Below are positions 37,301 through 47,250 of a stretch of DNA of 64,000 nucleotides, one piece after another (within the stretch, counting starts at the first letter, position 1; each line of letters opens with the position of its first letter). A program made the translations under genes and the position numbers. Below the pieces are notes generated by a model, which saw nothing but the letters and a program-made list of their open reading frames with translations, searched no databases and was not told the DNA's origin. Source of the stretch: Mesocentrotus franciscanus (lineage: Eukaryota > Echinodermata > Echinoidea > Camarodonta > Strongylocentrotidae); contig CP137675.1 in the NCBI GenBank assembly GCA_037976565.1, forward strand, positions 32,935,820 through 32,999,819, written 5' to 3'.

Positions 37301-37577
37301 GTGACCCTATTCTTTGTAAACTTGACAACTCTTCATGGTCACAATTCTAGGTAAGACATTTGTTTGTTTGAATTTCGTAGAAATATACAGGAAGTGTCAG
37401 GTTGACCTCGTTTGTAAATTGCATTCAATGTATAAGGTCAAGAGCTCTCGATTACCTTTGTGTGTCACCCTTGACATTCAATACAATACTAGTAAATAAT
37501 AATAATCACTTCATACTACGTTTCTAAGCGCTTTACATTGGATTCAATTACTAATCCGCACATGACATGTATGTCTG

Positions 37578-37626
<49 letters not shown>

Positions 37627-40600
37627 ACCTATCTATCTATCTCTCTATCCCCTCCATCCCCTTCTTTCCACCAAATCAATACTGAGTGTGCATACAATCG
37701 AGAGAAATGTACAAATCAGTAACGTGCAAATTGCAAAATCGACTGACAGAGAAGGAATTGTAAAACCAGCCACCATTATTTATTAACGCCCCCTTTCTAA
37801 CAACAATAACAGATATTATTAAAATCAGCAAGGTAATATGATCGTTGAACAACACGTATGGAATAAGCCTATACAGCCCTGCGAAAGACAAAGTTTGCCT
37901 TTGATCAACTTATACTTTCTTAGAGATTTTGCATGTGAACAAATCAGTTTTCATTTCCCATCCGGACACTAACCTACCAGACAATTATACATTTTCCCTA
38001 CTTGTCTTTTCGTCGTTGTTGTTGTTGTTGTTGTTGTTTTTGTGTTTTTTTTTGGGGTGACAACGAACAGGGGCACATGTGAGCTCCGTCCTATATGCTG
38101 GATATGCCATTGGAAAGTAGTCAAGGGGAGTGTTTCACATAGACTAAGATCGACTTTAAGTTGGACTTAACTATGGCAGGCCGTTCATGCCACTGTTTGC
38201 TCTCACCAGTTACTGGCATTGGTTTCTCAAGGGACATACAAATCGTGGTCACAAATCTACAGAATTTACCTTTTTTGATAGTTCATTATTGAAGGAAAAA
38301 ATATTATCTAAAGATCATAATGGTGAGAGCAACCAGTGGCATGAATGGCCTGCCATTGTTAAGTCCAACTTAAAGTCGATCTTAGTCTTTGTGAAACACC
38401 CCCTAGGACGGGCAGTTGTACTGTATAATCCACGTTATGAGCATTTATTGCATCCATCGACAATATTCTAGCAGTCTAAGCCAGTTTTATCCTTTAATCT
38501 AGCTGATTATTAGGATCATTTCCTTTGAGCTCACAATACTTCATCAAACCGGGGGACACTCGTTTTTCCAAAGGGTTAAAGCATACATGTAGCTCCGCAA
38601 GATTCGTTAATCCGAAAATGAAAAAGGGCTCATAATTATTCTGAACGAGGAATATATTTCATTATTTCACAAATGTATAATTCAGAAAAAAAATGGAAGG
38701 TTCTATTTTATTTTCGTAATCATGAACCTTCGGAAATATGACCCCTTTTTCTTTTTCGGAATTACGAACCTTTGGAGTAGCGAACCTTCGGAATAACAAA
38801 ACTTCTGGAGTAATAAACCTCGGAATTCAGATTATATGAACCGTCGGGAAAAGGGACATAAACGTTTTGACAGTAAATTCAGAAAAGGATATTTCACCCA
38901 CAAACAAATTTGCTTTAAAAAAATAAAGAGAAACAAAATGCAAGCAATATTGACACATGCTAGACAAGGGGGCTGGTCTTGGATTTCAAACTGTGCAAAA
39001 GGTCTATGTGTAGTGATTTTCAAACAGGTGCAATCATGTATACATGCATGAAGTTCAACGTCTTGTATTAAACTTCCTATTTGAGGTTTATTAAGACAGA
39101 CAAATTATACCCGGAACGAATATTAATTGGTAACGGTCTCTTAAGATTTATTTATAACCAAAAACAATGCAAGCTTCGCGAATCTATTTATCGAAATTCT
39201 ATGACCATATAGTTTAATGGGTTTTTTTTTTTTTTTTTTTGGGGGTATTCCACATTTTTATAAACAGTTACACTTTTTGTTTTCCCTAGGAGTTGTTATA
39301 AACATATATGATGTGGAAATGATTTATTATTATAAATGATTTTCAACTTTATAATTATGAACAGGGCCCAAAAGTGAACATGATTTATTATTATAAATGA
39401 TTTTCAACTTTATAACTATGAACAGGGCACAAAAGTGAACAATGCAAATTAAATATTATTTGCGGATTTGCCGAGTTAGACCCCCACCCCTTCCTTAGAT
39501 CCTAGAATAGGTCGTTTTGTTATATGCGGTGGTGTAGCTTCAGGGGTACATGCCGACCCCCCTCCCCCTCCCCATCAAATGACCAAAATAAATATTAAAA
39601 AATAGAAAAAGAGAGAGAGAGAGAGCGAGAAAGAGAGAAAAAGAGAGGGGAGGCGGAGAGGAAGAAAGGGAGAGGGGAAAGGCAATGTAAAAAGCGGATG
39701 ATTGTACACACACCCTCCCCTTTCAGACCCTCACCCCACTCGGAACCATAAGGCCTAATCTATTATTACAAATTGTTATTGAACAAGGGCATGATTAAAA
39801 TCAAGTAGAAAGCCGGAGTTATAGAATGATATCCCAAAATGATAACATAAATCGTTAGAAAAACTGCAAGTTTGTTTTAATGTAGGAATATCCACAGTCC
39901 CACCCCTTTGTTCCTCTTCTACATAGGTTGCTATGAAATGGTCTACGTGATAATATCTAATGTCAAGATCCGACTGAGCATAAAATAAGGTCAACATTGT
40001 CAAATGTTTACGACCCAAACGAGAAAATGTACGGCAATAAGTTTTACATTTCAATATTTATTTGTGTAAGAATGAAGTGTATTTTTTTTATCAACTCATA
40101 AATTCTGAAACAAGGGCTTCTTTTCCAAGCGTAATAAATCAACCAAACGCTCGGGAACCGAATGTACAAGTTTAGACGACCCACGGGAAACATTAGAAAA
40201 TGATATTTTGTTTAAATGTAAAACGACTTGTGATATCTTTGTTACTAGATCTTTGCATTTATAGTATGCATTGGTCTTTTTCTTAACGAGTCACTGCACA
40301 GCATTGGTCTAGGTTCTTTAAATAGCTGAAGGAGGTAAAACGAAAAGGATGTCAGTTAGCTTATGTATCGATATTTTACATGTGGAAACATTTTTGTATG
40401 TCAATCTTGTACACTGATCCTTTCAACCTGTTTGTTGGTGATTTATATATCATACACAAGTGAATAAAAAAATGATGAATACAACAGTATATATCGACTT
40501 AAAGGAATGTGCATGTCATTCCCAGCCCCTCTAAGAAACAGACATACAAATATGTTTCGTTTTGATCGAAATAAACTGAAGGATCATTATATTTAGCGGT

Positions 40601-43561
40601 GATCATCATTCAGAATGGAGATACTATTAAGACTATGGACATGCAATTACATCAAAAGTAAGCGAGTAGTATTGGTTACACGTTAACAAATTAGACGCTA
40701 ATGTCGCACACCTACCCCCCCCCCCATCTCCCACCACCATCAACGTAAATGAACCAAACACTAGATGGAAGAAAAAACGCAGTGAGAGATTGAACAATTT
40801 GATAATTCGATTATCCATAGAGAGAAATCTAATCACATTTAATGATTTTTATAGAACTTATAATCCGGGAAATTTTCACCGATTTTGTAACAGATAATGA
40901 CGTGGTGAGATCTGTTTTCAAAACAAACAAACAAACAACAACAACAACAACAAAATCCCAGATTAGACAAGCATTACAGACGAAACAAGCAAGATTGTAG
41001 AAAATGATGGCGATAGAAATTATAATGATAAAGAATTACCCAAAAAAGAAGAATAGAAAAATCAATGAGGACGAAAAATATAACAAAGGCGTGGGATACA
41101 AAATAAACGAAAGGAAAAAAGAGAGAGAGAGGATGTGTTTACATGTGTGTGTGTGTGTGTGTGGGTGAGATATATATATATATATATATATTGAGAGAAG
41201 AAGAAGAAACGAAAGCTGTATACTTTACTGAACGTATTGGATAGTGCGAAAATACAATAGGGTACCTTTTAGAATTGTCTATTTTAGAAAGAGGCCTTTT
41301 GACTAGTCTTATAAGAGGTTAGGTGGAGGTTAACATGTTAACCAGGCAGTATATACAATCACTCTCCCATGCAGTTAGTGATGATCTAGGTCGTGACCGA
41401 TGAACTTTGAATTATATTTTAAGTCACGTGTATCAATCGTCTATGAGTATGACATATCTTTAAAAATGAAAACCCCACTCACAACTTCATATACGACGCA
41501 ACTTAATTAATATGATTAAAATAGGATATGTGGAAGAGGTCCAGGTACATTCACAGAAAACATTGTATAGATGAATTTACAAAACGATGTGGAAATTTGG
41601 TTAAACACTGAATACTTCATGGATTTATTTTTTAACTGGCGAAAAATTACTGTGTAAATTCACAGTAACGCCAGGTGCGAAATTGGTTAAGTAGATTGCA
41701 TTATAAACTTTATATCGTTACATTTCGTCATTGTAGTACAAAAATGACCAACATTTTATTTTATTTTTTTCATTTTTGACCGGAAGTAAGGTAACTTTTT
41801 GGAAGAAGGGAAAACACTAATGAAAATTATCTAATTGACATGAATTAAACAGAAAAAAAACTTTGCCGTGTTACATTTTACACAAAGACAGAAGTCTCGA
41901 AGTTTACACAACCTGTACGACGTATAGCCTGTTTGTGCATGCATGGAAGCTGATACGGTTCGTTTGTATTTCACATTTTGTGTAGGCGTGCGTGTATAGG
42001 GAATGTGCGTGTGTGTGGGTGTGTGTGTCTGTGAGTGTGTTTTCAGCATTTTGTGGGTGGGTGGAAGACTCGGAAGCGCAGTTATTTATTAGATTTATCA
42101 ATTTACTCATTTATTTATTCCCACGCCGAAGGATGTACCATACAGTACCCGTTTCTATTGATTGTGCTTATCATGCATAGGTCCAAGGATGGATATGAAC
42201 ATTTCAAACATGTTTTAAACTCATATAGACATCGTTCTTACTCTGCAATCGAAATTAGGCCTACTTCGGTCATAGGATGCCTTGTAAACTATGCAAAGAA
42301 AATACAAGTTCGGTTCAAAACTCTTCCAAATATACACTCCACCCCTTCGCCTTATGAGACTTCTTGCCAAACAGTTCTGGGACCTGACACAACTGACTTA
42401 AAGGGGGAAAAACGTCAATAAAGTCTTACAAACAACTTCCTCTTGCAAAAATCTTCGGGAAGTTGCAACTGTGAGTGGCCCAATATCCCTTCACGCTACA
42501 TGTGTCATACTGCATAAAGGCATACTATAATAGACCGGAGCTATGACTCACAAGTCTGTGTAGTGTCCAAAAAAATGTGAAGGATACAACAAATTCTGAT
42601 TAATCCAAAGATTGACTGCAACACGTACTACACCATATCATCCCCCATTCCATTCCACTGCCCTCGACCCGTATTATTCCTGCTCTGCATGTTTCCATGT
42701 CATGAGAGTGCATAATGAGTGATAATTACCTCTATTTATCTGATTTTAAAGATATCACGAAGTTTATAGATACAATTCAATAGTTGTCGGGGCTTTATAT
42801 AACAATATGTATTCGAATTGCAACCAATGAAACAAACGCTATAGGTAACATAATTCTCTCAAAAATAATGAATTTTGTAGATCTTTGTCATGGTCATTCC
42901 CTGTCTACAGGTATGTCAAGAACTTTATAAGTCATGTAGATTCGCGACACATAAATATATTCGAAGTTAGCCCATCAACGTTAATCAGTCCCACACAATT
43001 TGATAAAATATGTAGCGTTATGAAAAGTTTACGCTTACGCGCTTTTATGGTGACTGTCTATTGTACTTTTTTTTACCTTGGAAAAATAAGGATTGAGAAA
43101 AACTTTGACACATAATGATTGTTCATTTTTATAAAATTATTTATTTATCACACAAGATATGTTAATAAAATCTCAATTCAAACCAGTTATCAGTTAGTAA
43201 TAATAAATCATTATGCCTGTGCTTTATTGCATGTATCTCCGATTGCGGAGTTCAGTTTTCAGAGGTCGCACTATTAAAAAAAAAAGAATAAAATACATTT
43301 TCATATTAAATAATTTAATGCATTAGCCTTCAATGTAATAACAACCCAAAACATTTAGATCAATTTAACAAACGTGACAACAGCCACTCTCCTATCAAAA
43401 TCCAATTAGTATAAAACAATCATAAACAATATGCTTCATGTTTGTTTGAGATGAGAGAAACTAATTCCCAAAGACATGTAAAAGTCATACTCACGTGTTA
43501 AACTAGGGCTTGGCTTACTACATAGCAGCAGCAACGCGATACACAACATAATCACATTCAT
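16483..43561 (-). CDS. Six-MAM-domain type I membrane protein
   Basis: Complete gene of 19 coding exons, about 1155 residues. Order: hydrophobic signal peptide (MNVIMLCIALLLLC), six MAM domains, a short linker, one transmembrane helix (LALLLVISLLTLIVVCFLWI), a basic stop-transfer RRRHR and a tail of about 45 residues ending DEYRS. MAM domains are extracellular adhesion or dimerisation modules found in meprins, receptor tyrosine phosphatases and neuropilins. Each domain is built from three exons: part 1 has CxFE and DWxW; part 2 has the FYxYxEA strand and CxxFxYHM; part 3 has a xxFEA strand, GDIAIDDI and the last Cys. The count of six MAM domains plus one membrane pass recalls MAMDC4, but I see no LDL receptor A modules, so I do not assign orthology. 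Its first intron is 8.3 kb. The one inconsistency is a one-base phase mismatch at 18047. Confidence 0.9.
16875..17071. mobile_element. TTAA-flanked MITE, copy 2, in the last intron of the MAM gene
   Basis: TTAA at 16875-16878 and 17068-17071 enclose an element with inverted ends AGCCTGTCTGCACTA and TAGTGCAGACATGCT. It lies in the same orientation as copy 1. Confidence 0.82.
17444..17540 (-). CDS. MAM gene exon 18: MAM6 part 3
   Basis: Encodes ITFMAQLNNKVDTDIEAIAL, DDIAI and GVCKT. Only phase 0 entry is open. Acceptor ccacag, donor gtaaat. Confidence 0.88.
18047..18314 (-). CDS. MAM gene exon 17: MAM6 part 2, phase problem at 3' end
   Basis: Encodes SFLFLIVGEKP and GHCIAFNYAAIGSGEL. The only good donor, gtaagt, leaves 268 bases where all five sister exons have a length of 2 modulo 3 and end in phase 0. 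Joined to exon 18 as it stands it gives Lys then a stop. One base appears to be missing at the exon end. Confidence 0.82.
18600..18800. repeat. TTAACACC-rich repeat fragment
   Basis: Scattered ggtgttaa / ttaacacc motifs (ttacaccag, gacaccattggtgtt, ttaacaccgg) related to 19555-19905. Confidence 0.55.
19115..19316 (+). mobile_element. SINE with 7SL-like head, copy 2
   Basis: Same element as 15981-16162, same orientation, with tail (CA) of about 16 repeats. Head reads ggcgttgtggcgtgggcctg, then taatccagcta, even closer to SRP RNA (one indel from the conserved CCCAGCTA). It lies in an intron of the MAM gene, antisense to it. I saw no clear target-site duplication. Confidence 0.72.
19555..19905. 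repeat. 134 bp tandem repeat, two and a half units
   Basis: Units at about 19632-19768 and 19769-19902, plus a partial unit before them. Each contains caagagtggaatt, aaataacaccagctgg and aacacccatggtgttgaatt. The unit is itself rich in ggtgtt/aacacc inverted pairs. Confidence 0.85.
20030..20282 (-). CDS. MAM gene exon 16: MAM5 part 3 fused to MAM6 part 1
   Basis: Encodes IKFEAVIGKSFRSDIAVDDI and RPCGGL, then without an intron ESLCDFEKGLHDCNYQE and FQWSWYDF. Every other domain junction in the gene carries an intron here. Donor gtgaga. Confidence 0.92.
20397..22993 (+). mobile_element. hAT-like compound element, plus orientation, nested
   Basis: Same family and internal order as the intact copy at 52405-53763, but in the opposite orientation. 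It starts at agtggcgtaatgagcaaaac, runs through about eight units of a 110-130 bp repeat (gtgacactggcagg, taattggcgtgggg, agaagctcaggg, acggtcagatgagcata), then polypyrimidine units, and ends with the tip ggatccgcgcctg. The outer left tip is missing, and another element sits inside at 21398-22197. Confidence 0.75.
21398..22197. mobile_element. Nested transposon with three internal tandem units
   Basis: Left tip caggggctgatctagc, right tip gatccgcgcctg, flanked by TTTAG on both sides (21393-21397 and 22198-22202). Inside are three units of about 190 bp with cacgagccgc..agcggcgaggcg, poly-T and tgatgttttcc.ggcatct. No transposase frame is present. Confidence 0.7.
23536..24015. mobile_element. 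Foldback element with 110 bp inverted arms
   Basis: About 23541-23649 and 23901-24008 are near-perfect reverse complements (gcgcctatcatcactggtgaa against ttcaccagtgatgatagg), separated by 250 bp. There is no coding evidence. Confidence 0.88.
24159..24433 (-). CDS. MAM gene exon 15: MAM5 part 2
   Basis: Encodes GFYFYAEASQPQRPG, MCLRFFYHMNGVDTGSL and ends phase 0 before gtgtgc. Confidence 0.92.
24742..24882 (-). CDS. MAM gene exon 14: MAM5 part 1
   Basis: Encodes NCDFELDRGCDYIQ, DDFDWVRHRG and GPLVDHTTG. Acceptor gtcag, donor gtatac. Confidence 0.9.
25413..25506 (-). CDS. MAM gene exon 13: MAM4 part 3
   Basis: Encodes VTIEGVIGPRANRGDIAIDD and NNGCKVP. Acceptor cttag, donor gtaggc, phase 1 out. 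Confidence 0.9.
26163..26437 (-). CDS. MAM gene exon 12: MAM4 part 2
   Basis: Encodes GTYAFIDTSKRF, RCFTFYYFMAS and a C-terminal strand ending TTIY. Acceptor aatag, donor gtaggt. The sequence is divergent, but the exon length (275) and phases fit. Confidence 0.85.
26565..26820. repeat. Dispersed repeat with (GAT)n end in MAM gene intron
   Basis: (GATGAT)n at 26568-26590 followed by a body with aaaagatgggttttgagg and ggttccagaggcgtgg. This is a pattern I associate with widespread invertebrate SINE-like tails. Family not assigned. Confidence 0.5.
27240..27428 (-). CDS. MAM gene exon 11: linker and MAM4 part 1
   Basis: A proline-containing linker (ETPIDEPIPPLVRS) precedes VECTFEHGFCNLTQE and DWTLGHGPDT. 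Donor gtgaaa. Confidence 0.9.
27775..27865 (-). CDS. MAM gene exon 10: MAM3 part 3
   Basis: Encodes LVFHAIGGTQFRDNIAIDDI and AECPE. Donor gtaagc, phase 1 out. Confidence 0.9.
28329..28591 (-). CDS. MAM gene exon 9: MAM3 part 2
   Basis: Encodes GFYLFFERS, SCVEFWYHMYGTDV and GNQGDRWNRAEL. Donor gtaagt, phase 0. Confidence 0.92.
29124..29291 (-). CDS. MAM gene exon 8: MAM3 part 1
   Basis: Encodes VSCEFEEADICHYIQD, DWQWGNGQT and TGPSVDHT. Acceptor has a TC-rich tract; donor gtaaga. Confidence 0.92.
29770..29860 (-). CDS. MAM gene exon 7: MAM2 part 3
   Basis: Encodes IVFEFSRGVRYDGDIAIDDV and YACPGN. I chose donor gtaagt at 29769; gtaacc six bases earlier would keep the same phase and drop two residues. 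Confidence 0.88.
30430..30660 (-). pseudogene. Decayed copy of MAM exon 6 (30940-31223), 3' half
   Basis: On the plus strand it shares gggttttcgg, cagtccgtatggtgatagat, ttccgttgc, cggttgcctctattgcctct and gaggttcagt with 30880-31065. The exon's tctggatcc stretch is missing. On the coding strand it reads into a stop (GGIDstop-like frame), and the donor is altered. Confidence 0.78.
30940..31223 (-). CDS. MAM gene exon 6: MAM2 part 2
   Basis: Encodes GHYVFMEATP, HCLVFWYHMFG and LWILRGNRGNRW, ending phase 0 before gtaaag. A decayed copy of its 3' half lies just downstream at 30430-30660. Confidence 0.92.
31224..32538. other. MAM gene intron with long CT tract
   Basis: Bases 32283-32530 are almost pure CT, ending 9 bases inside the intron from the exon 5 donor. 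The remaining 31224-32280 shows nothing recognisable. Confidence 0.8.
32539..32685 (-). CDS. MAM gene exon 5: MAM2 part 1
   Basis: Encodes FQCSFESPDLCGLIQD and TGPSFDHTF. Donor gtatag. The exon sits directly beside a long CT tract (32290-32530) on its 3' side. Confidence 0.9.
33146..33233 (-). CDS. MAM gene exon 4: MAM1 part 3
   Basis: Encodes ITFEATSDNAIGGEIALDDV and the last Cys (ACPS). Phase 0 in, phase 1 out, donor gtaaat. Confidence 0.9.
33739..34007 (-). CDS. MAM gene exon 3: MAM1 part 2
   Basis: Starts GHFMFVNT, has RCVRYYYYMTGITPGSL, ends phase 0 before gtaaaa. Confidence 0.9.
34125..34245. repeat. Degenerate relative of the GTAGTTGTCC minisatellite
   Basis: Contains cccctagggcaactacc and ggggtagttgtcctaggg, matching units at 14140-14260. 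Confidence 0.5.
35069..35230 (-). CDS. MAM gene exon 2: MAM1 part 1
   Basis: Acceptor cacag, donor gtaaga. Encodes VDFETSTLDGFTQ, YDWQWRTGR and NGPAVDHST. The two cysteines normal in this part (CxFE and LCGF) are replaced by Val and Asp, the only one of the six domains to lose them. Confidence 0.88.
35624..35996 (+). mobile_element. tRNA-type SINE, full-length looking
   Basis: Head with A box tggtcgaatgg (35633-35643) and a perfect B box GGTTCGAGTCC (35677-35687). Then a body shared with 5905-6195 (cctttggcaagacattga, aatgggtacccgg), and a 3' part with taaagcgcttagatactcgg, ending in (ATT)n. It lies in the first intron of the MAM gene. Confidence 0.88.
36713..36945. repeat. Diverged tandem duplication in MAM intron 1
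   Basis: ttgttgagtcaccacctgaa and gactgat..tttaatttg occur at both 36718-36800 and 36872-36945. Confidence 0.65.
38125..38404 (+). mobile_element. 280 bp foldback MITE, copy 1
   Basis: Inverted arms of about 70 bp: tgtttcacatagactaagat at the left, atcttagtctttgtgaaaca at the right. Internal sequence matches copy 2 at 60337 in reverse orientation. Confidence 0.88.
39319..39440. repeat. 61 bp tandem duplication
   Basis: Two near-identical units starting atgatttattattataaatg and ending cacaaaagtgaac; two or three differences between them. Confidence 0.9.
43495..43561 (-). CDS. MAM gene exon 1: signal peptide
   Basis: Start ATG at 43559-43561, then about 15 hydrophobic residues and SKPSPSLT, followed by donor gtgagt. 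It leaves one base (c), which joins exon 2's aa to give Gln. Confidence 0.8.
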
Positions 43562-45109
43562 GTTTCCAAAGTAACAGATAATATCCACAGCGAACCCAGC
43601 ACTGTCAGACTCTTACCGTGCTTCTGCTGAAATATTAGAAGAGTATAAATCACACAAATTGAGTTTTCCTCCCCCTAAGAAGTCTGCTTAATAGTATAAC
43701 GTGCGCGTTTATGGGATTAAAGTCGCACAACACATCGTATAGTTGGCCCAAGCTAGTCGGATTCCATGTTTTTAGAGAACGAGTTGCAGAATACGGTTTC
43801 GCGTTTTTGACTGGGGTGACCTCATACTTGGTTACCATTACTTTGTGACTATTAAAGAGGATGTGAATCTAATCTTAGGGGGGCTCTGAACTACCTGACT
43901 TTGGGAAAAGTTATGATGAGTTTTCCGTTCGCGTCAGCTGATTTGGTAAAAGTGTGTGTGACATTGGAACAGTTTGGAAATTATGTTGGATCAGACGGAC
44001 TTCAGATCTAGTTTTAGAACTGGGAGGGGGCGTTCCCATTGTCTTGTTTTCATTCTTTTTCACTTTTCAGTAATGATGTCTATTGGCTATAATATTGTTC
44101 ATATTTCCATCCTTATTTAATAAAGTTTAAAACTCTCGGTGCCCCTGGGTTTTCTCTCTCTCTCTCTCTCTCTCTTTCTCAATATGTTCCAATTCAGAGA
44201 GGAATTCTGTCAACTGAGTGTCCGGGTGCCAATTGAAACTCTAGTCCTTTGGAGCGGAACCTGACTTTACTTAGGTTCTATAAGCTCTGTTTAGCTTCTT
44301 CTTCTTTTTAAATACCCAAATATGTCAATAATGTTTGAAAGTGTAGCTCTTATCATTATATTCATATTTAAACTGACAATGTTTTGGGGTGCCATCGTAA
44401 ATAGTTTGTTTGAGACCTCTTTATTATTGTCTATATTTTGCAAATCGTATTACTCTTCGTGCTTTCAACTATGCAGGGATACGATGAGCACATTTATTCA
44501 CAATATATCCTTGCTATAATTCCACATTTTATTAGAATATCCTGTTTGCATTTATAAAATGACATTCGATCTATTAGTGGTCAAACATGAAGGGGGATAA
44601 ACTTGGCGAGAATGGAAAGAGAATAAAAAACAAGGAAGGGTGACATAAATGTAAAGTACATGTATTATTGAGCAAGGATCATATTGTTAATTGATTGGCA
44701 ACGTTATATTTTAACTATATACACATCGGTTGAGGCAGTCTGCGGTTAAACTTAATGCATACAGTGGTATATAAGAACGGGGCAAATACCTCCTCCCCCG
44801 TCGAATTGCAAAAGGGTAGAAAAGAAAAGAGTGAAAGAGAGGGAGAGGAAGAGGGAGGGGGGAAGGAAACTCTCGCACACTCTTCCTTCACACCATGGCC
44901 TTGTTTTTCACTTGCAATTCATACACCATCTGGTGCCCTCCCCCCTCCCCATCCCCCTCTCCCCTATGAAACCAGTGCTCTCTAAATGGCTGGACCCATG
45001 CTACGTCACTGTCTGTATAATTCTCTTCATTTCAACATTTTTCTCCACCCCCCTACCCAACACACACTATCTCTCTCTCTCTCTCTCCCTCTCTCTCTCT
45101 CTCTCTTTA

Positions 45110-45141
<32 letters not shown>

Positions 45142-46488
45142 TCTTTCTTTATCTATCTATCAATCTATAACTTTCTCTGTAGGCCTTTATCTTTCTCCCC
45201 TTCTCCCCTCTCTCATCCTGTCTCACTCACTTTTTTTTTCGTTTTCTTCCTCATTCTCTCCATTACCGTTTTTTCTTCCCTGCCCCACTCCCTCCTAATA
45301 TCGCTCCCTCTTCATTTTTCTCTCGGCTTCCCAGCTCCCCCTTTCCTTCCCTTTCGTTAACTCTCCCCTTCTTGTCCCCCTATTTACTTTCTCTTCTCAT
45401 CATTCATGTCTTCTACCAACTCTTCTCTCCAGACTAGGTCTCCTATATAGTTAAGAGTATCTTTCATTGATTTATGAAACCCTATCACGTAAGCTCCGAT
45501 TAGAGTGAACGGCTGCCTATCTGTAGGGAAACGGTGCACGGCTGCCCTCGGAGTACGTTTCCCCTTCTCTTCCCGGCCTCAGCTATTTATAGATCACCGG
45601 TAATATGAGGGATAACGGTAATCAATTTACCGACTTACCATATATGATTTAGGATTGTAAGATTTAAAACTCGTTCTCTAATAGACAGAGGTATGAGTCG
45701 TGGGCCGGTGATGTGTGGTGGGATGCACCCCCCTTTCCCGAACGCATTCAAACTTTATGTCTACAAATAAATAATTATGCGGTCTACAATTTCGTAAATA
45801 ATAAAAAAAAATAGGCCTTTCTATCCTTGTCAGCATATTAAAAATTCTAGGTGCACTTTTTTATTTGTTTGTTGAATATCTTGTTGTCCTGACGGCAAAG
45901 GCTTTCGTTGACTTTGGCGCAATTCCGACACTTACCCTACTCTAAAACGTTTAGCAACCCCCTTATTCTGGATAGTCTGTATTATACTTTTCTCTATTCG
46001 AAACAAACATATTCAACGAAAGAGATTAATCAAAATTGTAAGTATCGTATAGTAGCCTATTAAAATAAAAAAAAAGGCGTCACGCTAAATTCATTGAAAA
46101 TACTTTTCTTTTTTAAATTGCCAGGTGCTTATACCTTTAGACATAACATATTTTGTTTGCTAATATACCTCAAAATGAGTGAATGAGGAAACTCTAAAGC
46201 CAGGATATATCATATTGAGGGCGCTCTTTATGTTAATTGAGTTGACATATTGGCAAACTTCAAGAAAAGTAGGAATGGAAGGGGGAATATAGTAAAGAAA
46301 ATGAGTCTCAATAAAAATGAACTATTGAACTTCGGTATCGCACAAAAGGTAACCAGAATTTTTTCTTGTCCCCACCCATTTGTTCTCCCCTCAATGCTCA
46401 TGAAAGCTGTTATATTATGTAGAAGCTTTAACCCCCCCCCCCCTAAATATATCTCTTGCGATTAAGCTCTTGCGTCTCTTTGTTACAT
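43562..46488. other. Spacer between the MAM gene 5' end and SLC10 3' end
   Basis: Holds the MAM gene upstream region and (CT) tracts at 44152-44176 and 45070-45145. A good acceptor (aatatttcag on the minus strand) near 43627 suggests the MAM 5' UTR may begin in another exon. No further gene is evident. Confidence 0.55.
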
Positions 46489-46953
46489 CTACATTTCAGA
46501 ATCGAGAGCAGAATATTCCTCTCCGGAGATAATATCTTTCTTCTTCCGGTCCAAGTCAGTGACACGTCCACCCTCCTTGGTACTGGACTTCGTGTACCTC
46601 ACCACGACCTTGTAGACAGCTACACTGATGAGTCCTTCTACCATCATGATAGGACCGTAGAGTGAAGGATAAGTGAAGACCTCGAACATGATGGGTGAGC
46701 CGTCGAACGTCAAGACGATCAGGGTCATGGCCAGAGAGACGTTCTGGAAACCCGTCTCGTAGGCGATGGTACGGCAATGCGTGGGGGAACGACGGAGAGC
46801 CCAGGAGATGAGATAACCGAGGGTGGCGCCCAGGGCAGGGAGGGTGACGACGCAGATCCAGACCTGCCAGGAGACAAAGTACATGCCGGGGTTGATGATT
46901 GCCGTGATGATGACGCTGAAGGATATTCCAAGAAGACCCAAGATGCTCGCAAC
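46489..46953 (-). CDS. SLC10 coding exon 4
   Basis: Encodes three further helices, the ETGFQN sodium-site helix and a charged tail ending SALDSEM, then TAG at 46489-46491. Confidence 0.94.
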   Translation of the reverse strand, partial: VASILGLLGISFSVIITAIINPGMYFVSWQVWICVVTLPALGATLGYLISWALRRSPTHCRTIAYETGFQNVSLAMTLIVLTFDGSPIMFEVFTYPSLYGPIMMVEGLISVAVYKVVVRYTKSSTKEGGRVTDLDRKKKDIISGEEYSALDSEM

Positions 46954-47218
46954 CTGAAAGGGGAGACGAGGAACAGTAGGATTCAAGGGGAAGTGAAGGC
47001 GGTATGAATTTTAACTACAATATAGGCCACTTAGGACTACACGTTAAAAAAAACACGAAAGATAATTATGAAAGAATTACAATTCAAAATTCTCTGTGAT
47101 ACAGCATGGCGTTGTGGTTAATACTGAACTCTGAAATGAACACTGTTCTCTTAGAAATATGGACAGAAATTGCCTTGCTACGGCGGGCACGTGACCACCC
47201 CCCCCCCCTTGCAGGCCA

Positions 47219-47250
<32 letters not shown>

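Larger units (their letters stand above)
35997..43494. other. Remainder of 8.3 kb MAM gene intron 1
   Basis: Apart from the repeats listed separately, this holds simple sequence: (CT) at 37582-37625, (GTT) near 38010-38040, (GA) at 39607-39670, (GT)(TA) at 41140-41195 and a GT-rich stretch near 42000-42055. I saw no exon. Confidence 0.6.

Noticed and set aside
44831..45360. Long Ser-Leu rich open frames
   Set aside because: Translation of a CT tract between two genes, overlapping in two frames.
46725..47007. Open frames overlapping SLC10 exon 4 in other frames
   Set aside because: Shadows of a strongly conserved transporter exon.
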